This document shows, piece after piece, positions 24,501-34,807 of a stretch of DNA of 64,000 bases. How positions within the stretch are numbered: the first letter of the stretch is position 1; every line of letters starts with the position of its first letter. The stretch covers positions 2,067,501 through 2,131,500 of the forward strand of contig JAEMWC010000008.1 in the NCBI GenBank assembly GCA_016490735.1, given 5' to 3'. Position numbers and translations under genes: made by a program. The notes beneath the pieces were generated by a model that saw only the letters and a program-made list of their open reading frames with translations, did no database searches and was not told the DNA's origin. The DNA is from Pachyseris speciosa (lineage: Eukaryota > Cnidaria > Anthozoa > Scleractinia > Pachyseridae).

Positions 24501-27500
24501 ACATTGCCTCTAATAATAAACATTGAAAGGCAAACCCTGTCAGCATTTTCGTATGAGTTAATTTAGTTTCCCCTTCCACTTATACATACCCGGCTGAAGT
24601 TTTGAAAACATACCTTTGGCAATCTATTCTGACCCTTAGTTATTTTAGTACTTAGGTGTCTCGTCCTTCTTTTTTGGATCATGCTAATTAGAATAACTGT
24701 TAATGGAAGTGAAATTCAAGTGTTCCAGGGTTAAAAGTTACAATAACTACTTCCTCCCCCCTCCCTCCCTTTTTTGTTTTTGTTTTGTTTTGTTTTGGTT
24801 TGTTTTGTCTGTTTTTTTGTTTGTTTTGTTTTTTGTTTTCATTGCAAGCTTATTAAACTCTCCTTGTTACAAACTATCCATCGATCCATTTATTTATGAA
24901 CTGAGGCAAAGCGTGCCTAGGCAGTCAGAAGGTGGTGTAAAGACACGTATTTTTGACTGAACTGGTTTTAGTTTGAAAATGTATTGTCCTAGCTCCTTCT
25001 CACTACTAGTTTTTACCAGTGATTGCTTATTCAAGTACAGACTTACGGCTCTTGCTTTGTCGCATTGGTTTGTTGGTGCTGGTCAATGGATTGGCGAGTA
25101 TCATATGAGATCCCTGCTCGGTAACTCTTCGTGATTGCCATCGAGAATGCGCAAATGATGAAGGAAAACTGGACGAGGATGATGACCAGGTCAACACACA
25201 TCCGAAATAAAGCCAGCTGCAGTGGACCTACAACTGAATTCAGCTCCAGTACACTGGAAAATCGCATGATCAGAAACAAAGTGTTGATACCGTAGAAGTA
25301 GTGGACAATCTCCAACAAACGATTGTGGTAGATGCTTCCACCACGGGAGACAGTAACGATTCGAAAGGCGACGATGAAAACGTACACGATGAGGGTTAGA
25401 ACGTCGAGATAATTCCACATGTCCCTGGAATAATCGTGCAAAAGTAGCGGTGTGAACAAATGCAAAAGGACTGGACACAATACACAATGCATAAATGTTC
25501 TGCCGAGGATATAACTGTATTTGAGGGGCAATGCGGTTAAATTTCTTCAAAAAAATTGATTTCCATATATTTAGCGGTTTTAAGCTGATTGCCTTTTTAA
25601 AGCAATCACCTTAAAACCGCTAGACCCAAACCAAAGAAAATACTCTGACCATTCAGGGAAACGGCGCAAGTAGGTCACGAAATCATTGGCTTTGTTTCTC
25701 ATTAATTCAGAAAGTGGCGATCAAAGAACGCAGTTATGCAAAACCACAACAAACGTAGTCTTTCTTTGTACACAGCATCTCCTCTCAGTCGTAATAATCA
25801 GATCCTTCAACCTGTGATCAGTCCTGGCACATTTACTTGCTGGATCCTTCTTTGATCGGTCGAAAAACAATGCCTAATTATAGCTTTGCTGTGATTGGCT
25901 ATTGATTATAAGCAAACGTCCTCTCAGCTCTCAAGAATATAGATCTTTGAAGAGGGAGCAAGTAGCAAGACTAGGGGCGTAGTCCCCGGTGTGGTGGCCT
26001 ACCTAGAATGTGATTATGGGGGAGGGATTTGCAGTTACGGGCCTAGTGGCGTAAACTGTTGTACTTTCCCTGCCAGGTATCTGACGAGCTACCAAAACTA
26101 AAACTAAAACTAAGAATTTTTTGACAAATTTATTTATTTATTTAAACACAAAAAACAAACAGTTTTACTACGTCCGGAACAGGTAGAATGTTTAAGAAAA
26201 AAAATAGTTTGGGCGACGATGTACAAGTTCGTCCGACGGACTTCGAATATTTTTATCAGGAGATGGAGATCTTTTGTGAGACGAGCAAGACGAAAGACTT
26301 TGTAGTGATCGTAGTTAAGTTTTACAGTGAAATAGCAAATTCTAGTATCAGAAAGTTGTAATTTGGCCTAAACGGAGCTTTCTTTGGGGAGACGGAAGAA
26401 AGCGTTGAAAAAATAGAAAAAGGACGCTTAAAAATTGTAAATAAGATACGAAGATAAAATAGCGGTTGACAATTAATTTTAACCGGGGAAACTAGGGGGG
26501 AAGGGTCAGTTCCTTAAGTAAATGTATCAAACGTCTATTTTTGTCTTTACTTTCCTTCTCGTTTCCGCTTTAAAAATATAACGCCTAATTGTTGGTTGAA
26601 ATTTCATATGTGGAACAGATGCTCGAGTAACAATGAGAACAATGAAAAGTGCATTCAGTTAAATATTGTTTATGGTGAATCATTTCTTACTTGAAGTACT
26701 TTAAAGGTGATGCTTTGTACTGCTGGTATTCACTGAGGACTATGGCACAGAAGAACACAAAGATCAAGTATTCCTCTATCACTGGTCCAACAGAAGATTG
26801 CAGGGTGCAAACGCGGCAGTGAAGCAGGATAAAAGCAAAGTGGCTGAGTTTTTCCTTGAGAAATATGACGAACGGAGTGGTGAGGTAGGCAAAGTATATG
26901 TCTGATGAAGAAAAATAGAAGGATAAAATGTATGAATGCGTTGCTTAACTTTCCATCATTTGGTTGATCACTAAAGCAGTCAATCAACAACCAGCAGACC
27001 AACAACAAAACGACGGAAAGACGCAATGACCCACCCATCCATGCAACTCCGCAATCCGTAGGCTAACAAACGTACCAATAAAATGCACCATTTTGCTAAT
27101 AATCAGTTCCTGGTTAATTGTGGGTAGATCCAGTCCTTTGTGGGGGCAAACCGTCGAAATTACAATTTCAAATTACGTCCTAAAATGGCCGTTTGTCCCC
27201 ACAAAGGACTGGATATACCCACAATTCACCAGGAAATGATCATTAGCAAAATGGTGTATTGGTAACTTATAAAATCAGCTCTCCCTGCTCCTTATCCATT
27301 CTCATCTGAATGGAAGCTTTAAAAACTTTGTGGAACTGAGAACGATTCAACTGGGCCTGGGTGACTGAATCAAAATATATGTGGACCAAACACTGTATTT
27401 TCCTATCCATCTGGCCCCAGGTATTCTAAGACCAGACGCTTGACTGGGACTTTGTGCATTTTTGGTACTGGAAATGGGCTAAACATGAGGCCTTGTAACG

Positions 27501-30266
27501 AGACTATCTTTTATCTGTGTCTATCTTTTGTCTGTCGTACGACATCCTAAACCTGTGTACAAGAAAACTTTATAATTACCTAAAACGTTCTCTCGTGGTT
27601 TTTCAGACTTTACGGAAGTTATTTCACTTTTCTCCTTTGTTTTACGTTGTAGCAAACGCATCCGACGCTGAAACAGGAAATACAGAATACCTTCACACGG
27701 GGTAAATATGCAAGAAATGCATTGGCGCCTGAGCTCGCTATTCTGTACTACAGCGACTCTTGTATATGTTATCCTAGAACTGCTTGAATTGGACACCATA
27801 AATAAAGCCATATGAATGAAAGCTGTTTGGTTTAACGCAGCATGAAAAGTGGTCTTGTAGTGCCTCACGAAATTGCTTGGGTTTAAGCAAAGACAGCGCC
27901 TCGGCAGGAATGTTTGGCTTGCGGTAGGGGAAAGAGTGCTTTGCAATAAGTCAAAAGCAAAAATTTTCCTTTTGACGGTTTTTAAAACCAAGACAGAAGT
28001 AGACGCACAAACGTAAGACTATTTTCATTTCTACGAAGAACAACTACAAAACCTTTTTATTAGCTGATAATAAGGTGGTATATTCACTGTACTCGCGTCA
28101 AATGAGCTCAGTTACTTTCAAAGAAATTAGACAGGCTCATGGTGCATGTTTCTTAAGAAAAAAAGAAAATACTCTGTACCCTCTTTTGGTCTTTGTAAAA
28201 GGCAATTCCAGCGATCGGAAGAAATATCGGAGTCAAGAACGAGTCGAGCAGAATAAAAAGATACAGAAAAATGCCATGGCGCTTGAAAAATGCAGGCAAA
28301 CCAAGCTTCCATCTGAGTGTGAGCCTCTTGTACAGCAATGGGTGCGATACAAACTGCCAAAAAAAAAACAAATAAAATAACACTGCGATAAGCTGATGCA
28401 GTATCGATGCTAAAGTGCCAAAGAACCAATAATTATGAATGAATGAAAGTCATACGTTTAAACAGGCACCCACTTTTAAACAGTAAAAAGCAAGTAATAC
28501 TAAAAAAAAGTTACTTTTCTGTTTAACGTTTTATCGAAAAGTCATTATTCTTGTTTTAAAACACTGCTATTTTGTTGCTGAAAGCATATCAGTTTCACCA
28601 CACCATGTTAATTTTAAATGCATTTCCAGCCATTTCCAGGATTTGGGAGCATGGTTGGCGCAGTGGTGAGAGCGCACGCCTTCTACCAATGCTTCCCGGG
28701 TTCGATTCGCGGACTCAGTTTCATATGCGGGTTGAGTTTGTTAGTTCTCTATTCTGCTCCGAGAGTTTTCCTCCGGGTACTCCGGTTTTCCCCTCTCCTC
28801 AAAACCAACATTTGATTTTATTTGATTTGATTTGAGATTTGTAATTAGTAGGCGAAGAGCCACCTTGTGGAAGTACTACTAATTACTCGTTATTATTAAT
28901 ATTATTATTATTATTATTATTATGTTGAAATCGAACCAGTTTTGCAAGACATCACAGGAGAACAGTTGAATAGGAAGCCATCACCGCCCCTGATGCACGA
29001 GTGGATATAGTTGCTAGGGGATTCTGGGAGAGGCAGAGGTCGTTTTTTTTTACGTGAGAGTCAAAGTGCCATCCAAATGCAGTAACCTATAGAGATATGG
29101 ATCCAGACCAGATATTCAGGCAGCAAGAAACAGAGAAAAAGCGCCAGTACGCTAGCCTAGTGTTAGAAGTAGAGCAAGCTACATTCACGCCATTAGTTTT
29201 CAGCACAACAGGTGGAATGGTGGCGGAATGTGAACGATACCATAGTAGGTTTGCTGAGCTAGTAGCTACAAAGAAAGGCGAAAGCTATGCGACTACCATG
29301 TCATGGATTAGGGCAAGAGTGTCCTTTGCGCTGCTGAGATCAGCATTACCGCCGACCAGTTAGCTCAGTTGGTAGAGCACCGGACTACCGCGCGGGAGGT
29401 CGCGGGTTCAAACCCCGGCCGGACCAACACTCAGGGTCTTTAAATAATTGAGGAGAAAGTGCTGCCTTTGTAATGACATCCGCAAATGGTTACACTTTCT
29501 AGTATTCTCGGATAAGGACGATAAACCGTAGGCTCCGTCTCACAACTCTTCATAATTGATTCTGTAGGAGGTAAAGAACCCACGCACTGTTCGAAAAGAG
29601 TAGGGGACGTAGTCCCCGGTGTGGTGGTCTATCTCTACTAGAATGTGGTTATCGGGAAGGGATTTGCAGTTACGGGCCTACAGTAATTGGCGCAAGCTGT
29701 TGTAGTGTCCCTAATAAAATAAAATAAAAATAAAATAAAAATACTTTGCTTAAGAGGCTTGCGATTTTCCAGGAAAGTTCATTTAGAGTTGACGGACATT
29801 GACTTAGATATTGAAAAAAGGCACGCTAATATTTGTTAAGAGAACGCTATTTCTGGGGGACTCTAGGCAAAGCCAGGAATATTGAGCTGAGAAGTGTTTA
29901 GCAGTTTTTTTTGTAGTCGACATTATTTTACACCTAGTATGGTGTTTTAGATTTTTTAATAGTTTGACCCATTTTTGATACGAAATATACTGCTATATAT
30001 ATTTCTCTTCGTCACATTCACAACTATGAACAAAAGCAATTTTATATCAACTCTATCTTAACCATATGTTTGTTCCATCAATTTATTATCCCTGTTTCAA
30101 TTCACTTTTCAGTTGAAATTATTCTTTTTATCTAGGGAAAGTCCATGTTCTAATAACTTAAGGATACATGTAAATATATTTTTTTACCATACCTTCTGTA
30201 ATTACTGTAAATATTTTGAAGTAGAAATAAAGTCTGTGATTACTATTATTATTATTATTATTATTA

Positions 30267-30302
<36 letters not shown>

Positions 30303-30982
30303 TCAGAGGATTTTAATATTAAAATTTTTCGCCCCTAGGCTACCCTAGTTGACTCACGCTAAAGCATTCCAATTGAACCCCCAACCCACTTGCAAACTTG
30401 CTACCTTTTGAACTGTGGATTAAAGAATGAAGATTTGATTAATTGTCACAGTCACGGGTATGTTACGAAACAACCGAATCATCAACTCCCAGATGGCTTG
30501 TTAGCTCGGTTGATAGAGCGCTGCACTGGTATCGCAGACGTCGTGGATTTTTTTTAAACTTTTTTCAGGCTTTATTTTCACTACTGCTTAAGTAGTCTTC
30601 ATAGCTGCGACGATTGCTAACCTGTTTATGCCAAAGAACCGTTAACAAGAGCAACAAGAGTAACAAGAGCTTCATTTACGATAACATTTGGAATGACAAC
30701 AGGGGTGAGTTCACGGATGCTCGCCCTCCATCTTCCCATGGCGGTAGCGGCAGGACGTGGATTGGCCAGGGAAGAAAGGATGGAAGCCTACCGCCCGGAA
30801 GCTCGTGAGAGAATCGAATGAACCAAAGTCCCTCTCACGTGCAGAGAATTTTGCTACCTTATTACATGAACTTTTGAACTTGTGTTTTTCTTGTTTCTGT
30901 TGTTGTTGTTGTTGCTACTTTTTAGCACAAATTTTAAGTTGTAGAATGCTGTATGATTTAGTTGTTTTTTTTTTTGTTGTTG

Positions 30983-31013
<31 letters not shown>

Positions 31014-33280
31014 TTAGTGATTTAAATGGAGGTAAAGTTGACATTTATGAAAAGAGAGCTCGAATATTTGAGACGAAACTCTTATATTTTATAGTCAAAT
31101 CCGACGGCGACGTGTAAACTTTATAACTTACACATCACGTCAGAAAAAAAAGTTGCAGACCCCGTTCCTCCCAGGAAATGATGTGGCATCGCCTTGTGTT
31201 TGAGAGATAAGGTATCTGAACTCGGTATTCCATGCAAATGGGACACCGCTCTACAAGACCTTCTTCTTTTTCTTCTTTTCCATGTCTTTTATTCTCTCTT
31301 ATTTCAGATATAGATGGGTGGCATTATTACAAACGTTCTTCATTGAAATGAATCCCGGATTAGACCTGGCCGTGTAGGTACCTATGGCCTTTGTGCTGCT
31401 TTATCTTACAACTTACCTTCTTTTGTGAGTGGACAATTGCGTCATCTGTCAAGCCACTCAGCATTGATGCGTAGCGGTCAACATTTTCCGGAACGTTGTG
31501 GACAACTAGCTCTTCCCTGGCATTTACCTGATCAATCAACTCAACAGCAAAGTCTTCTGTCTGATCTGCAAGTTTCTTTAGGGCACCAGTGTTTTCTGTA
31601 CAGAAATCAGCTAACTCCCGCAGTTTGCAGTTGACCTGGAATTAGCAATTATTGAAAAAATACTAATTAAAGTTGGGGAACAATTTTACAAAATACGATG
31701 TTTGCTCATTAATTCCAACATCATATAATAGGTAATGTTTTGTTCAGTCCGAAACCGCATCAAAACGTCTCCTGGCAAACAGTATTCCCTTCCCTTCACA
31801 TATAAAATTGAAAACTTTTGAATTTAAAAAAACTTCCCCAACTCTTTATCAGTAATTATGTACCTTGAAGGCCACGTCTATCGGGTTCTTGCACGAGCAC
31901 AAATTCTTTGCAGTTACGATCTGCTCGATATGCTCAACATTCCATTGCTGGCTTATGGATTCCACGTCGCTTTCTATGAGTTTCTTCAAATTCTTTTCTT
32001 CTGAGAATTAAAATCATATTGTCAAAATTTTGCTTCCCAAACTGAATAAGATAGAACGATTTTCGTTTGATCTTGAAAAATGGCTTCTGCTAGTGTTCGC
32101 GATTTGTTTCATCAACCATTGGGTAAAACATCAAAACAGTTTACCGCCAAAGAACACCCTAATATGGAACGGAGATTGCTCGATTGTCCAAAAGTATTGC
32201 TCAGAAAAAAGAAACTTCAAAGAGAAAAAAAATTGATTTCTAGAAGAACAGGGATTGCGCAGTGGTGAGACCGCTCCCCTTTCCACCAATGTGGTCCGGG
32301 TTCGATTCCCGGACTCGACGTCATATGATTGTTGAGTTTGTTGTTGGTTCCCTTCTCTGCTCCAAGATGTTGTTCTCCGGGTACTCCGGTTTCCCCTCTC
32401 GTCCTCTTCTTAATTTTAACTCTAACATGAGCACTTGGCTAGGGAGATTGAGCTATCGAAGTAACTAAATTGATTCTAATTCGAAGAATTGATTTGATTT
32501 GAACATAGTTAATAGAGGGAAATGGTTATGAAACCTAGCAAAGTTCTTTGCTATACGTTTTTGTTTACTATTTTGGAACTAACCAATAGAAACATTGCAA
32601 TTATGTAATTCATGCATAGTACATGAGTGGAAATTAACAAAAGATGTGCACTGTCATGGACCTTCCAACATAAATCTTGGCCTCTTAAGTTCCGTAAAGG
32701 GAGACACTTATCGAACTTTACATTTTAGGAAAGTTGCGTAAATTTGCTTAAGGTGGAGAATTACGGTAGCATTACGTCATCTTTATGGGAAAATAAAGTT
32801 TCTTTTTCATACTGTTATGTCAGCCGGACTTCATAACCATTTCCCTCTATCAGCTATGATTTGAAAAAATAAAAACGATGATTTGATTCTTGAAAGTTCT
32901 CACGTTCCAGATTGAGCACGTAACCTCTTGCTAAACAAGTCAAAGTCATTTGACAATATAAGTCAAACAAACCCTCTCTTATATCTGCCTCATTTTCTGT
33001 TGTCAATTCATCTGTTTCAGCATAACGTTCTGGAATAAAAGAAAGGTATATTAGTACAATTTACACCGAAAGACAACGGTTTCCATTTACTGGATGAAGC
33101 GAATAAGAAAAAGAAGAAAGAAAGTGGGAAAGACAAAATGCCACTTAAGAAAACCTTAGCGTAACCTTAAGGAATAATCCCTTGGAAACTATTACCTCTT
33201 CTTTTTATATTGAAAGTATGGAAATCCAAAAGTTTCCTCTTGCTCCTCTCAGGACTTTTCCTCATCAGACGTGACGCCAT
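20600..33280 (-). CDS. TRPC-like cation channel, copy B (multi-exon gene)
   Basis: Predicted non-selective, probably Ca-permeable plasma-membrane channel of the TRPC type. I placed exons by GT..AG sites and phase: 33196-33280, 32904-33029, 31864-32000, 31417-31635, 28173-28353, 26691-26901, 25047-25424, 23908-24103, 22901-23047, 21853-21961, 21073-21146 and a doubtful 20600-20656. Every junction from exon 1 to exon 11 keeps phase, giving 621 codons before the last exon. Order: short N-terminus, TRPC-style linker (PIDVAFK near residue 110, FVSHP near 190), six membrane segments about 205-505, pore helix [11 protein letters not shown] about 452-462, and TRP box EWKFSR at 517-522. The usual four ankyrin repeats of TRPC proteins are not recognisable before the linker. 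The start was chosen because two copies agree from this ATG onward but differ in frame just upstream. Introns hold SINEs, a MITE and microsatellites. Family assignment is from remembered TRPC motifs, not a search. Confidence 0.85.
21073..21146 (-). CDS. TRPC-like copy B exon 11 (charged tail)
   Basis: Acceptor CTTTTCACAG, donor CAACAG|GTCAGC. It encodes [20 protein letters not shown] and SSEQQ, a likely helix or short coiled coil as in TRPC tails. Phase 1 in, 0 out. Confidence 0.7.
21511..21567. repeat. C-run plus (CA)n microsatellite
   Basis: About 18 C residues followed by about 19 CA units. Confidence 0.95.
21853..21961 (-). CDS. TRPC-like copy B exon 10 (C-terminal)
   Basis: Acceptor CTTATAG, donor CTGTCAG|GTAAAC. 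It encodes [19 protein letters not shown] and [17 protein letters not shown]. Phase 0 in, 1 out, exactly matching exons 9 and 11. The function of this cytoplasmic tail is unknown. Confidence 0.75.
22068..22900. other. Intron of copy B between exons 9 and 10
   Basis: Holds overlapping ORFs on both strands at 22068-22275 without a splice phase that fits the channel gene. The rest is AT-rich and featureless. Confidence 0.45.
22901..23047 (-). CDS. TRPC-like copy B exon 9 (TRP box)
   Basis: Acceptor TCTACATTCCAG. It begins [20 protein letters not shown], the TRP box (EWKFAR class) that directly follows S6 in TRPC channels. The donor is either GTG|GTAGAG (used here) or AAA|GTGGTA one codon earlier; both keep phase 0. 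Confidence 0.85.
23908..24103 (-). CDS. TRPC-like copy B exon 8 (pore and S6)
   Basis: Acceptor TATTTTTCAG, donor ACG|GTAAGA. It encodes [17 protein letters not shown] (pore helix and filter) and the S6 helix ending [20 protein letters not shown]. The frame reads on nine codons past the donor to a stop, but splicing to exon 9 restores a canonical TRP box, so I prefer the splice. Confidence 0.9.
25047..25424 (-). CDS. TRPC-like copy B exon 7 (S3 to S5)
   Basis: Acceptor GATTATTCCAG|GGACATG, donor GAGCC|GTAAGT. It encodes [20 protein letters not shown] (S3), the S4 region [20 protein letters not shown] and the S5 helix [20 protein letters not shown], then a Gln-rich extracellular loop ending TKQEP. 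378 nt, phase 2 in and out. Confidence 0.9.
25972..26110 (+). mobile_element. SINE 3' fragment, unit B partner
   Basis: Partner of the fragment at 2868-3010 with the same body motifs and an ACTAAAACTAAAACTAAG tail. Confidence 0.65.
26691..26901 (-). CDS. TRPC-like copy B exon 6 (S1/S2 region)
   Basis: Acceptor TTCTTCATCAG, donor TTCAA|GTAAGA. It encodes [20 protein letters not shown], then [20 protein letters not shown] and KYFK. This equals the TRPC block with PF..F..H and the S2 helix followed by a short charged stretch. 211 nt, phase 1 in, 2 out. Confidence 0.85.
27075..27262. mobile_element. MITE, unit B partner of 5981-6166
   Basis: Same hairpin with a few substitutions, in the intron between exons 5 and 6 of copy B. 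Confidence 0.75.
28173..28353 (-). CDS. TRPC-like copy B exon 5 (pre-S1 and S1)
   Basis: Acceptor follows a polypyrimidine-TTGGCAG tract. It encodes [18 protein letters not shown] followed by a hydrophobic helix ([20 protein letters not shown]). FVSHP equals the FVAHPNCQQ pre-S1 motif of TRPC channels. 181 nt, leaving phase 1 at GA|GTATTT. Confidence 0.85.
28648..28850 (+). mobile_element. tRNA-derived SINE (same family as 8505-8740)
   Basis: Head TTGGCGCAGTGGTGAGAGCG, B box CCGGGTTCGATTCGCGG, body TCCTCCGGGTACTCCGGTTT, tail TTTGATTTGATTTGA. Absent from unit A. Confidence 0.75.
28886..28922. repeat. (ATT)n microsatellite
   Basis: Run of ATT units with one variant unit, directly before the LINE remnant. 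Confidence 0.85.
28925..29363 (+). mobile_element. C-terminal remnant of a non-LTR retrotransposon ORF
   Basis: Frames [14 protein letters not shown], then [19 protein letters not shown] and [20 protein letters not shown] ... [16 protein letters not shown] ... [17 protein letters not shown]. This is the C-terminal end of a LINE polyprotein type common in cnidarian genomes (recognised from memory). No RT domain remains. The SINE at 29349 overlaps its end. Confidence 0.6.
29349..29745 (+). mobile_element. Full-length tRNA-derived SINE
   Basis: Head with A box TTAGCTCAGTTGGTAGAGC and B box CGGGTTCAAACCCCGG, a body of about 250 bp ending in GTGTGGTGGTC and GGGATTTGCAGTTACGGGCC, and a tail of AAAAT units. 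The anticodon stem does not pair, so it is a SINE head and not a tRNA gene. Truncated copies are at 2868 and 25972. Confidence 0.75.
30241..30303. repeat. (ATT)n microsatellite
   Basis: About twenty ATT units with one shift. Confidence 0.9.
30412..30625 (+). mobile_element. tRNA-derived SINE with inverted tail piece at its 5' side
   Basis: Begins GAACTGTGGATTAAAGAATG, which is the reverse complement of this family's 3' end. A forward copy follows: CACGGGTATGTTACGAA, head TTAGCTCGGTTGATAGAGCG, no intact B box, then TTTTTTCAGGCTTTATTTTC and CTACTGCTTAAGTAGT. Confidence 0.6.
31417..31635 (-). CDS. TRPC-like copy B exon 4 (linker helices)
   Basis: Acceptor AATTCCAG, donor AAG|GTAAGT. The 73 codons start [15 protein letters not shown] and end [11 protein letters not shown]. 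The pattern matches the TRPC linker after the ankyrin region (LxxLAxxEKEF...DFVVxLLD). Phase 0 at both ends. Confidence 0.85.
31864..32000 (-). CDS. TRPC-like copy B exon 3
   Basis: Acceptor TCTCAG, donor AAG|GTACAT. It encodes [20 protein letters not shown] through KNPIDVAFK. The final motif resembles the DP(I/V)xLAFELS element that precedes the linker in TRPC proteins. 137 nt, phase 1 in and 0 out. Confidence 0.8.
32243..32490 (+). mobile_element. tRNA-derived SINE, unit B partner
   Basis: Same SINE as 8505-8740, between exons 2 and 3 of copy B. B box GGGTTCGATTCCCGG is intact. Confidence 0.75.
32904..33029 (-). CDS. TRPC-like copy B exon 2
   Basis: Acceptor TTTTATTCCAG, donor GAAC|GTGAGA. 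It encodes [19 protein letters not shown] and then a segment with MTLTCLARG. Length 126 nt keeps the frame (phase 1 in, phase 1 out). The paralogous exon in copy A is 2 nt longer and frameshifted. Confidence 0.75.
33196..33280 (-). CDS. TRPC-like copy B exon 1 (start)
   Basis: Begins at ATG 33280-33278 in the context GAGGATGG and encodes 28 codons ([10 protein letters not shown]...), rich in Lys and Arg. It ends in AAGAG|GTAATA, phase 1. An acceptor (CTTCTCTTAG) lies 12 nt upstream of the ATG, so a 5' UTR intron is likely. Confidence 0.75.
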
Positions 33281-33829
33281 CCTCACAAAAAACTAAGAGA
33301 AGACGTAAACCAATGAGTTTATTTTCCTATTCATATTTTTAGGACTACGTGTTAAGTCAGTCACTGAGTTGCGCTATTTTTCTTTGCCTCCTGCCTACGT
33401 GAAGGTATTTTCTAATCATTCGTTGTTGCCTTGGTGTCTTCAATCAAGTTTCTTTTCGTTTAGAATTTTTTGTTTTTGGTTTTTAAGGTCTAGTTATTAT
33501 TCTATTTCTTTTTGAAACACTGTCTTAATTTGAACACTGCAAGACAGTTTGTATATAATAGTCAATCAGAATAGAGAAAAGCCGTTATATCTTCCTCGGT
33601 ATTCTACCGAACCTTCCCATCCTGCACTGCGTTGATTGCATAAGGGTAAGTATTTTCTATGGGTTGGTATAGCTACGCCCTTGGGTGGTTGGACCATTGA
33701 GATCTTATACCTCCATAATGATCGAAATGAAAGCGCACCCTAGCCTCTCATTGATGGCAACACCTTTAAACAGTGAGCAATATAAACCTCCCTAAATTAA
33801 TGACCTTATGTAAGATTGCGATGATGTGT

Positions 33830-34760
33830 TCAGTGGTTTGGGTTGTCTCCCAGGTGAATACCACAGTGAAGTTGATCCAAGTGTAAAACCAGTTCAGGAT
33901 GCTCCTCGGCGAGAACCAGGTCCACTCAAAGTAAAGCCCAAAGAAAAGACTGATGAAATGGAACAGCAAGGAATCGTTGGGGTGTTATAGCTACTCCAAA
34001 CAGCCTCCAAAGACCACACCCAAGATGGAAATATCCCAATTTAAGGAAGAGATTGCTGACATTAAAAACGTTGATTACGTGCGCCTATCAAAGGGCAATC
34101 ATCGGCAAGTCAAGCAATGTAGCCGTAGGTGATGCCACATTTCAAAGCCCAATGAATACAGCCACAACATGGTGGCCAGTCTTAAGAAAAGATGTTCCGT
34201 TTTTGCATTCACAAGTATTAGAACTACAAGGATGAATTGATAGTTCAAGATGGAGTTCTTTACAGGGAATGAAAGTGGTTATCACTACTTCTAGGAAGCC
34301 CCCGATGATTGTCAGAGTCCCTTCCAGCCATCTTGGAGCTGATGCATGTGTTTGTCGAGCACCTGTTGTGTTGGCATAGTAGGTCAAATCAAGGACACAT
34401 TTCACAACTGTGAAGACTGCAATGAGTTTCTTGCCAGACAAAGCAAGGAACCCCTGATGACCTTCGAGCGTTCAGATATCCCTTGATCAAAAGTTGCGCT
34501 AGACATCTTTAGTGACTTTTGATTACTATAGTGACTATTTTGAATTGGATCTTCTACAAGACACAACTGCTTAAACAGTGATCATTTCCACAAAAAGTCA
34601 TTTTGCGTGTTATTGCATTGCCGACATGATCAGAGACAACGGTTCTCAGTATTCCATTTCGCAGTTTGGTAATGGGAATTCCAACACACATCTTCCTCGC
34701 CATTTCACAGTAAAAGTGACGGAAGGGCTAAGTCAGCGGTTACCATAACCAAGACTTTAG
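33830..34760 (+). mobile_element. Decayed Ty3/Gypsy pol fragments (unit B)
   Basis: Partner of 9985-11760 without the TIR insertion. The junction at about 34285 (ATCACTACTTCTAGG) is the empty site. Several frame breaks; no function expected. Confidence 0.7.
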
Positions 34761-34807
34761 TGACGAAGGCAAAATGTGACAACAAATGTGTGCAAATACC
34801 CTTGCTT

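Noticed and set aside
29349..29425. tRNA gene
   Set aside because: A and B boxes are good, but the anticodon stem does not pair and a SINE body with an A-rich tail follows.
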